A DNA stretch of 64,000 nt from Panopea generosa. Lineage: Eukaryota; Mollusca; Bivalvia; Adapedonta; Hiatellidae. The notes under the pieces were generated by a model. The model did no database searches and was not told where the DNA came from. It was given only the letters and a program-made list of their open reading frames with translations. The position numbers and the translations under genes are program-made. The stretch spans positions 95,405,582-95,469,581 of the forward strand of contig CM055897.1 in assembly GCA_029582155.1 (NCBI GenBank). Reading direction: 5' to 3'. This document shows, piece after piece, positions 35,001 to 46,800 of the stretch; within the stretch, counting starts at the first letter, position 1, and each line of letters begins with the position of its first letter.

Positions 35001-38000
35001 GAATGTGATATATTTTACCATACCTCATGAACCAGTGCTGACCATACCTCATGAAACAGTGCTGGAGGGGGATATATTTTACCATACCTCATGAATCAGT
35101 GCTGGAGTTTGATATATTTTACCATACCTCATGAACCAGTGCTGACCATACCTCATGAAACAGTGCTGGAGGGGGATATATTTTACCATACCTCATGAAC
35201 CAGTGCTGGAGTGAGATATATTTTACCATACCTCATGAACCAGTGCTGACCATACCTCACGAAACAGTGCTGGAGGGTGATTTAATTTACCATAGCTCAT
35301 GAACCAGTGCTGGAGGGGGATATGTTTTACCATATCTCATGAACCAGTGCTGGAGGGGTATAAATTTTACCATACCTCATGAACCAGTGCTGACCATACA
35401 TCATGAACCAGTGCTGGAGGGTGATATATTTTACCATACCTCATGAACCAGTGCTGGAGGGTGATATATTTTACCATACCTCATGTACCAGAGCTGGAGG
35501 GGGATATATTTTACCATACCTTATGAACCAGTGCTGGAGTGTGATATATTTTACCATACCTCATGTACCAGTGCTGGAGGGGGATATATTTTACCATACC
35601 TCATGAAACAGTGCTGGAGGGGGATATTTTTTACCATACCTCATGAACCAGTGCTGGAGGGGGATATATTTTACCATACCTCATGAACCAGTGCTGGAGG
35701 GTGATATTTTTTACCATACTTTATGAACCAGTGCTGGAGGGGGATATATTTTACCATACCTCATGAACCAGGGCTGGAGGGGGATATATTTTACCATACC
35801 TCATGAACCAGTGCTGGAGGGTGATATATTTTACCATACCTCATGAACCAGTGTTGGAGGGTGATATTTTTTACCATACCTCATGTACCAGTGCTTGAGG
35901 GGGATATATTTTACCATACCTCATGTACCAGTGCTTGAGGGTGATATATTTTACCATACCTCATGAACCAGTGCTGGAGGTGATATTTTTTACCATACCT
36001 CATGTACCTGTGCTGGAGGGAAATATATTTTACCATACCTCATGAACCAGTGCTGGAGTGTGATATATTTTACCATTCCTCATGAACCAGTGCTGACCAT
36101 ACCTCATGAAACAGTGCTGGAGGGGGATATATTTTACCATACCTCATGAACCAGTGCTGGAGGGGGATATATTTTACCATACCTCATGAACCAGTGCTGG
36201 AGTGTGATATATTTTACCATTCCTCATGAACCAGTGCTGACCATACCTCATGAAACAGTGCTGGAGGGGGATATATTTTACCATACCTCATGAAACAGTG
36301 CTGGAGGGGGATATATTTTACCATACCTCATGAACCTGTGCTGGAGTGTGATATATTTTACCTTACCTCATGAACCAGTGCTGGAGTGTGATATATTTTA
36401 CCATACCTCATGAACCAGTGCAGGGGGGTGATATATTTTACCATACCTCATGAACCAGTGCTGGAGTGTGATATATTTTACCATTCCTCATGAACCAGTG
36501 CTGACCATACCTCATGAAACAGTGCTGGAGGGGGATATATTTTACCATACCTCATGAATCAGTGCTGGAGGGGGATATATTTTACCATACCTCATGAACC
36601 AGTGCTGGAGGGGGATATATTTTACCATACCTCATGAAACAGTGCTGGAGGGGGATATATTTTACCATACCTCATGAAACAGTGCTGGAGGGGGATATAT
36701 TTTACCATACCTCATGAACCAGTGCTGGAGTGTAATATATTCTACCATACCTCATGAACCAGTGCTGGAGTGTGATATATTTTATATATTTATATTTATT
36801 GTTATTTTCTTTCTTGCACAAGGTCTATGTTTCCAAGAGCCAAAATGTACATTGACTCAATATTGATAAGACTTGGACGCAGTGTACTGCTTTTCAGATG
36901 TCTTTCTTTCGACATCAGTCGTCAAAGATGGACGCAAGGACAAAGACATATATTTTTTTTTCATTTAAAAACTTTTAATTACATTTCCTTTGAAATCACT
37001 GGAACGTTTTTTATTCAAATGAAATTGTTACCCTGGTTACCTTCTACCAAAATAACTGTGTCTGAGCATTAAGCAGAATGGCAGTCGTGGCTATTTCCTC
37101 GTTTTTATGTAAGGAACACTTTTTTTAATAAAAATGGTCACATTATAAATGTTTGTTCGAAATAGATAATCTAAAACGGCAAACAAGGCCTCACCAAATT
37201 TAAGATTTAAAAAATTAAATGACATCTCTTAAACTATTGAACCATTTTCATTGATTTTTTTCTTAGATAATTTACCTGGTGGTTCTCCTCCAACATTGTG
37301 TTGTTTTGAGTGTTAAACAAGATGATCACCATGGTCCCGCCATTTTCACAAAGGCTAATATAGAGAAAAGTTAAACAATCTTTGTTCTATGCTTTTTGAA
37401 TGCTAGGGGTTTGATATGTGTTTAAGTGTTGACGATAATGATGTTACTCTGTTTGAACCGAAATGAACGAATTGAATTTAATTGAAAATTTGAAAAATAT
37501 TAAATAAGTGAACTATTCTCAAAATTATTGCAAGTGTATACATGTTAAACAATATGGTTGCACTGGCTCAATCAGTCAAAATGAATCAGGTGATGGGTTT
37601 GGGCTCGTGTGTGCCTCTTGTTTAATGAACAAGAAATTTTGTTTTAACCATGATTTGATTTCCACTTTTTCAGTACTCACGTTATCAGCTCATTTGATCA
37701 TGATAATTGCTTCTGCCATACTACTGGCCTCAGGGTACGACCTTTTGCCACTAAGCTTTGAAGATGTTCCGCTCCATATATACGACAGACCGTGGGAACC
37801 ACGTGGTTACGCATGGCAAAGTAGAAACGACTATCCGGGGTACTATGACAGAACTCCAACAGACGGTCCGAGGACACAGATGGACAGGGAATATGCAAGC
37901 ATTGAAGTCTATTACGATGCCGGGAATGGAGGAAATATATTTACCAAAGCTTCACTCGAAAAGATGCAAGAAATTGAAAATAGTGTCATGGAAGCAAAGG

Positions 38001-41000
38001 ATTACCACAAATACTGTCAGTTGAATTCGGTTAATAACAATTGCACAAAAGCCGTTTCAGTATTGCGATATTTCGATGGAACCTACAAGAAAGTTAATCC
38101 AGTATTAAACGATCCAGGGTTTGAAAACATTCCAAAGGTTTTGTTTGAGGCTCTCACGAATACAATAACAAAGAAACAATTTCAATTTTTTCTCGGCACG
38201 TCATATAACATAACAGCAACGGAAGCGACTTCTTGGATCACAAGGTCAATAATTCCTTTCGGATACCCGCTGGAAAACTATGAAAATGATAATGACGGTT
38301 TTCGAGATATTCTAGAGACCTATTCCGCCGAGAATGTCAAACCAATTTTAGAAAAATACCATGACGAAGTTACGGAATTCGATTTTTCCTACGTATCACG
38401 AGTTATGTGGATAGAAGAAGTTACTGGACAAGCAATGCTAGATGTTCGCTGGGCGGGTGCCAGTATAGGGTTTATTTTCTTTCTAATTTTATTCCACACT
38501 AGATCTCTGTGGATTACAGCCCTCGCCATTCTCAGTATAATCGCAAGTTTTATCACCACAAACTTAATCTACAACCTCGTGCTGGGTTTTCGCTACCTTG
38601 GATTTTTCCATATCTTGGCACTTTTTGTTGTTCTTGGTATAGGGGCAGATGATATTTTTATATTTTACGACATATGGCGAAATACTGCTTGTGAGAAATA
38701 TCCGAGTCTTGCTCATCGTCTTTCAGATGCTTACCGGAAGTCGGTCTTCAGCATGTTGTTTACTTCTTTAACTACTGCAGTTGCGTTCTTTTCGAGTGCA
38801 ATAACTTCGTTATTGGCAACACGATCGTTTGGTATATTTTCAGCCGTGGTCATAATTGTGAACTACATTTCCATAATTGTATATTTTCCAACTGTTGTGA
38901 TAATGCACCATACATATTTTGAAAAATTTCAATGGCCATGCTTCTTTTTTTGGAAAAAAGTATGCGGTAAAACATATAATTCGTCAGATGGCGCTGGTAA
39001 AGAGGAAAGTGAACCTAAATCAAAGTACGCAGTTGACAACGATTCTTTTGCCGCTGATGAAAATCTAGCATCTTCAATATCAGGTACACACAGGATTGAA
39101 CATTCATCAAACACATATAATGGAAGCATATATATAGCTGAAGATAATCCGGATATAAGAAATATAACAATCAACGATTCGGCAAAAAACGGAACTGTGT
39201 ATCAAGGAGACATCCATAGCACATGGAAAGGTAGCAGAGAAGTATTTGTAATTAAACATTCCTTTATTGATACGGAAAAGGATATTATATCGAATAACAC
39301 ACACGCAAAAAGAAGTCAAAATGGTGTCCACAGAAGTGTTCCGAAGCGTTTAAACAACCACGACAATTCGTTTGATAATACCAACAGTGTTCTTAGTAAA
39401 AGTCCAACAACACACAAGTCCTTCGTGGCGAAACAAAAACGTTTCAAGGAAGTGGACGATATTGCAAAAACATACAAAAGTCAATCAAAACAAGTAAAAG
39501 CGAAAAAGCCTCTAATGGTCCGTTTCTTCAGAAGATATTATTTTGCATTTGTGACGCACAGAGTAATTCGTTGGTTGATACTGTTGGTACTGATGGCGAT
39601 ATTGGGTTTCTTCATTTACCAGGCATCAACGCTCGAACCTGACAATGAATTAGTAAGTATTCGTTTCTTTTTCTGAAGATTCAGTGTTGTTGTTCTAAAA
39701 AGTTTCATTGAAGTATAAATATTTAGAACTAAATCTGTAGTTTTGAACACATTCCTTGTGCAAAAATTAAATGGAATCAGTTAAGGATGCTAACGACTGT
39801 CGTTTATAGGAGATATTATATAGATGTTATTATATAGATGACACTGTATAGATGATTTATAGTAGATATTATATAAATGATTTATAGAAGACACTATATA
39901 GATGATACTATATAGATGATTTATAGTAGATACTATATAGATGATTTATAGTAAAAGCTATATAGATGATTTATAGTAGATACTATATAGATGATTAATA
40001 GTAAATACTTTATAGATAATTTATAGTAGATACTGTAAAGATGATTTATAAAAGATACTATATAGATGATTTATAATAGATACTGTATAGATGATATCAA
40101 ATGAGTGCTCATTTATTATTGATGCTATTTTTTTATTAAATCTCTTTCCAAGATGCTATAAATAATGCAATCTGATAATAAAGTAAAATACACCCTACTA
40201 TGTTTACATAGAATAATAATTATAAAGTATCGGCTGTAAATAACATTGGTGCCGTATTTCATGAAATTTAGTAAATGGTCAAAGGCATACTGCTACCGTT
40301 TAGCTGATACATTTGAATCTTACGGGAACGGTTTTAATTATTTCGTCTTGAACAGCATTAACCTTCAGGTACACATTGGGTTGACCATCGTAAATCGTCA
40401 AGCATGTCCCCAGCATGACTAGTATTATGCCATCTCCTACACGTCCATCGAGCTGCTTTGTACCACTTCAGTTAATTAGCCATTACTCATTGAGGCGTTA
40501 GTTGTACTTTTTGAAAATGTTGCTTGTTTCGCATTTCATGTATTGAGGTAGTATAGATTGTAGTTTAGACAGTATGTATAATATATATATATATATATTC
40601 AAATTCATGTAACAAAAATTAAGTATAAACATTATTATAATGTGTCAAGAAATTCAATTATTTTTTCCCCGCCACTTAATCTTCTCTCCCCACTGAGTTG
40701 TAAAAACACTTAGTAGGACTTGAAAAAATGAAAATCCAAGCAAGACAGTTTTAACGACTCGTTTTTTTTTTTAAAGGAAATCAAAGTGAAAAGCCAGTGG
40801 GTATTGTACTTTTCTGCATAAAGCATTATATTCTATATCTTGTATTGTATTCAATATATCTACTGGCCAAAACACTTTAAAATCTCTATGTATAATGACT
40901 GTAACACAAATTTTTATATTCGAGAAATATAAGCAGGTGCTAGTTTATATGATACATGTTCATTTAAAAGAGATATTTGATGACCGTTTTTTAATCAAAG

Positions 41001-43788
41001 TTTATCTTTAACTCCTTTTGGAACTAATACACTCCATTTCTGTATACATAATTTTGACTGGGCCCGATTAGTTCAGTCGTTAGCGCGTCTGACTATAAAT
41101 CCAGGAGTCGTGAGGTCGAATCCCCGCTCGGCCATAACCTCCGCGATGGTTGATATACGACATTGCGTCTCATTATCGTTCATCTCTTACCACTGATTCA
41201 AGTGGGAAAGTTACCAGTTATTGCAGAGATGTGGTGTGCTTTAGTACTGGTTTACCTTCCAGGATCCCAGGAAACAGTGATTAGGTTAACTAACTGATCG
41301 TTTGTTAGCCCTCGATGACATAAAAATGAACCAAAATATTCAATCAATCAATCGAGTATACATAATTTGATTTACCATAATTTTCAGTTTAACGTACTTT
41401 CGGATAACCACGTGTTTAGCAAATCTAACGAACACAAGCTCTATTCGTTTGTCTCCAGTTATGGCGATGAGACACTCGTCATATACATCGTGTGGGGTAT
41501 GTTACAGAATGACATGAGCGAGTGTGATTTCTCGGCTCCAAAATGTGAAGGGAAGCAAGTCTGGGATGACTCGTTCAACCCAAACACTGTGGAGGCACAG
41601 TTGGCATTGAAGGTATTTCTTCTTTAATCAAAATTTCATCACGAACGGGAATCTTATACTATTTGTTGCTGACTCCGGTTAGAAAACTATGTAGTGTTCG
41701 GCAGCGTGGAGTAACACTTTTATTTTTCTTTAATGTGAGGGTCATTTCACAAGTAGGTGGTAACACAAAGAGTGCAAAACTTTCCACTACAAATTCTGGG
41801 CTTTGAATTTGGTTGAATAGTAAAACAATTATATTAATTCGATTAGGGATATTTTATATATATACTTTGGTAGATAACACGGAATTTCAAAAGCAATGAC
41901 TCTTAGAGTTTTGCATATAACATAATTTAAGACAATATTTATAAGATCATAACTTTTTAAGGTTTATTTCATCTGTATTGTTTCAGAAATTTTGTGAAAA
42001 CATTCAGTCTATCTCAGACATGGATGCGTACGATCTTCGCCTGAGGAAAGATTTGGACACGGGCAAATATCAAGTAAAATGTTTCATAGAACATTTAGAC
42101 GAGTTTCTAAAGGTAATATATAAATACTACGGAAATGCGTGCTTTAAAATTCATGCGATATTTTTAACCAGGAAATAAGGTAACCCAATCCCGGCAAAAT
42201 AAAAACAACGAAACATAACATATTTTATTTAAGCCTCACCTCTATCATATTACAATTATAAATATATATAACATTAAACAACATTAACAACAACAACCGA
42301 TATCCCCTTAGCCCGAATAACATATAAACAAATATCAAAGGGTTATATGGGCATAGGCGACTAAATCGATATAAATATTAATCTAAAACAGAAAGCAGAA
42401 GGAAGAGTTGCGTGTGGATATAGTAGCTGCTTGTATTACCATATTTCTAATACTCACCTTTGGTTAATTAATAGCTATTGGTTGCCTAGTGACATCTGAC
42501 AGTAAATTCGATAATGACATCAGGTGTCGCCTTTCAGTTTATTGAGATAATTGATTTCAAAGGCATCTGTTGAAAGAGTCGTCAAATATATCCACCTTTG
42601 CTAATATTCAGTAAGGTTTCACGTGTGCTGATTATACTCCATATATTCTAGAACATATCCCATCCGTTAGTGATTTCTAGCATCTTATTCCACATGAGAA
42701 GAAAGCGGTTCATTATAAAATGTTTTTTTTATTTAGACTAAAGTTCAATTAATTGCTGTTTCCATTGCTTTCTTTTAAAAACAGATATAGCGAATTCATC
42801 TGAAATTATAAAACTATGTACAGATGTTATTCAAAGGTTTCGTAACAAAAGCAAGAGAATGTGGAAAAACATGACATGAGAAAGAGAAGAAATAGCATGA
42901 AGAGCAAGAGTTGAGCATGGAGAACGAACAAAAGGAATATCATGAGCGAAAGAAAGCAGCAAGAGAAAGTTTACTAACAATACAAAAATACGTTGATTGT
43001 GATGTTATGATAATAATTAGCAATCAAATCAGCTACACTTCAAAACATTATATACAAAAGTACTTCGTTTTGTTTCATTATCTTCAATGATAAAATGAAA
43101 TAATTCAGCATTCAAAAATTGATATTTATGAAATAAGTGTGACTCTGTTCAAACACAGAATGCATCGAGTACTTTCTTGGTATTTGTCTAACGACCTAAC
43201 GGTTTTGGTTTCAGAATGACAACACTTCATCTGGGCAGGACTGGTCACTTCCATATAATGTTACCAAAGTTCAAGATTTCATGCAAGCCCGGTCTACATT
43301 TTACAATACTTCATCTCACCCTGAAAATATTTTCGAGGTAAGTAAGCTTCCTTGACTGACGTTGTCGTTTTGCTAACTAGATGTCACAACTGCTTTGCAA
43401 ACACCTTTATAACACTGTGTGTTTTATATATCAATATTTTGAAAGATATATATATCATTTTTCAGAGGCATACTGTTAGTTAACACATATATAAAATGTA
43501 TATATATATATGTATATATATGATAAAGCCAATTCTTTTGGTACTAAAATCACAAATAAAAATGTTGAGTGTAGCAGGAGGAGGTTTTTATAAAAGTTGT
43601 GGGAAATGCATAATGCGCGCGTCGTATGGCAGCAATTATATACAATAATTTATCTATCTTGATATATTTATAATATTTCATCAATTAAATAGATTTTATT
43701 AAACTACGTCCATGCAAGATAGTTAGAACGTATGCTAGCGTAACCCTTAGATTAGTAGTTAAATGTAGTTATTAAGAACAGTGATTAC

Positions 43789-43855
<67 letters not shown>

Positions 43856-46800
43856 TAGAGCGGTTGAAATATTGTCCATATCGAAATTGTACTACCAGAA
43901 ATTCGTATAACGTTTTAAAACAATATTGTTTTCATTTATTCGGCCAGCTGGTGTGGAATGTATTATTTGTTTATTTCAGATTCCAATATCTTACTGGCTT
44001 TCCAATAAATACTCATACCAATTTACAAACGATTTTTACAAGTTCGATGCCCTGATAGGTGAACAAACAGGAAAACACAGTATGCCAATAAAAACGGCGC
44101 AAAGTAAAATATGTTTCATTTATTTATATGACTAATGTATATATAATTTGTTTATTTATTTTATCTATTGATGAATACGATTAAAAAAACATTTATATCT
44201 GAGCTTTTCCTTATACAGAGAACATAATTTTTTTTGGATCAACGCAATTCAACGAGATTAGTTCACTCTACGTCTTTATCAGAAAAGATAACAGATCTAT
44301 ATAAACGTACGTACACACCGGGTTAAATGTTGACATGGCATATGAAATAAACAGTAATAAGAAACGATTACACAAAGTTACCAAATACTATTTATAAAAT
44401 TTTTCAAATGAAATCCATATGTTAGCGCTTTACAGTAGGAGTCAAAGTTTAGGTGCGTATAATGTTACTGATAAAAATTTGTTCAAGGATATTTTCACAT
44501 AATAGAGAAAGATAATAGATATAGTAAAATAAAAACATAAGTTGATTTTGTAATAGAGTGTTACCACGATGAAACTAAATATAGATGTCAAGTTAAATAT
44601 ATACGTTAAAATACACATTTAGTAAGGCACTCAACGCAGAAAATAAATAGCAAAATAACATTAAAAAAACAGGATTTAAAGCTGGTTACAACAGTATACA
44701 AATGTATGTTCTAACATGGGTGTATATACGGTTACATTTCTTTAATGCTAATTTTAGATCATATTTTACATCCTCTGGCATTGAGAATGTAGGTTAAATC
44801 TGTATATATGGTTAGTAATTACGGTACATCCGTTGACATTGAGAATGTATGTTTAACCTGTCTATACGTAATGGTAATCACAGACAGACAAAATGCATAA
44901 ATATTGTTAATCACACGGAGGTCTCTTGCATCATTATGAAACGAAATGTTATATTCTTGATTGTATGCTTCGTATGAAAAAACTTCTTATTATCGATATT
45001 CATTGAAACATAATTAGAATTAACCTTCATAACTAACTGCTGTATGTTATAATTTGGACATCAATTTTAGATACATAAACTTGCATGTGCTTGTTTTGAT
45101 GAATAATATGTCTTTACGCCCATACTAATTTTCATTTTTTCTATAATTTGATAATTCTTAACCTGTCTTAATGCTTGTTATGTAATGATACATGTCGGTT
45201 TATAGGTAGTCATGGATATTGTTTATTTATGTTATACCATACCGACTCTCAATAAAAAATGATAGTGTAACTTGTACTAGCATCTCGTTATGCAACCGGT
45301 GGACCCGTGTTACTCAGAGATGACTAATGGTCTCCAGCTTTATAGATATATGTGTCATGTACTGCAACATTATCCTGAAGCTATCTTGTCCGCTCGTTAG
45401 TGTGAAGACGATATGTAAATTCCATCGGATGTGATGCGTCTTTGCAGGTGTCCGGGTACTCAATAAGCTCGTTAGTGTAAAGATGATACGTAAATACCAT
45501 CGAGTGTGATGCGTCTTTGCAGGTGTCTGGGTACTAGCTATTAGCTCGTAATTTACTATGTTGTATAAAATATGCTATTATGGTATTATCCAAGAAAAAA
45601 ATCTTTTCTAAAGCGTTTTTGATTCATATATGTATTTATGTTTCAATTTCAACTTTCCTCGTGATAAACCACTTGTTGTTAGTGGATAAGATCTGGTGAG
45701 ATAATATACCCTTTGGTTGTAAGTCCATGGGCTCATACATTAAAAATAATTTACGTTCATGTTGGATGGGACATGCCGTTATTGCTTTCTGTTAAAGGTT
45801 GATATGATATATGATATGATACTGGACAGTGATTTTACATGTAAAATTTCTTACTAGGGTTTTGGTATGTCACATCTAAATTATACTATTTAGTAGTTCA
45901 TATCTTTGAAACTACAGATAATTTTCACAAATAAATTTCATTATAAAGTTAAAGCGGACAAGTTCTGTACAAACACAATCCTAGACCACTGCCTTGGTTT
46001 TGATTCTGGCATTTCGCAGTTATATGTTTATTTATCTTGATAGAAGCGTAGAAATTTAAAACGTGTTGTTTTCGTTTTCATTTTCATTTCCCATCTTATA
46101 AACAAAGATACAAAACCCAGATGAAGATCTTATGACAAAAGAGAAGGGGGAGAAGAGTTGTACACAATTAAGAATTGGTCAAAATTTCGAATGCTATTAT
46201 TATTCACTTAACATCGATATAGGTAATAAGAAAAAAATACTGTACTGAAGCCGGATAGTTGCAAACTGTTATTGATGTAGTATTTGTGTTTGTGTTTTTT
46301 AATTAACATATTAATTGTAAATATACTGTATTTAAAATATCATTTAACGCTGATGCTTATGAAAGTTGTTTTTTTATTCAATACAAAACTTTGCTATTTC
46401 AGGACGTTGCGCATTAAGTGTCTTTTTTGCATGTTTTGTTAGTGTCATTCCTCAATGTAATTGCACACGTCTACATTTCAGAAAAAACGTATGGAAACAA
46501 AATCAAATACTTGGCTATTGAGGTAAACACAACAATAAAATACAGAATACTTGGCTCTGGTGAAGGAATACCAATCATGAACAAATGGGAGGACTTTGTT
46601 TCATCAGAGGTAACTAGCCGGTGTGGCATTGTCGTAGTGTTATACATGTGTATATTTGAAGGATTATCAACTTTTGTGACTAGACAATCTTTTTTTAATA
46701 TACACTTTGAATATGAAGTTACTGACGATGCCTCTGTGTTAATTGCAGAAACTGAAACACTGAAGTCATATATACGTTTTGCAGATGTTTTATTAGTTGA

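Larger units (their letters stand above)
20077..37673 (+). other. Giant first coding intron (17.6 kb) of the Dispatched-like gene
   Basis: It starts GTGAGT and ends TTTCCACTTTTTCAG. About 14 kb of it is tandem repeat: the 56-bp array (20404-28614), the 23-bp array (30090-30736) and the 40-bp array (31516-36784). A SINE copy, a SINE fragment and a CA-rich tract are also inside. The stretches 28615-28860, 29030-30089, 30851-31515 and 36785-37673 hold nothing else that I can name. Confidence 0.6.

Noticed and set aside
36827-37072. 81-codon frame just after the 40-bp array as an N-terminal exon
   Set aside because: No suitable donor in phase with 37674 was found and the composition is not protein-like.
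37508-37673. Upstream 55 codons of the long Dispatched frame as the N-terminus
   Set aside because: The frame would start at GTG and reads through a strong acceptor (ctttttcag); exon 19941-20076 gives a better N-terminus in matching phase. The ATG at 37625 remains a weaker alternative start.
41060-41135. tRNA gene
   Set aside because: Same reasoning: the tRNA-like head is followed by a SINE body and (AATC)n tail.
46404-46481. Alternative acceptor at 46403 giving a longer exon 7
   Set aside because: Its phase with exon 6 runs to a stop; the acceptor at 46481 gives the conserved KYLAIEVNTT strand in frame.
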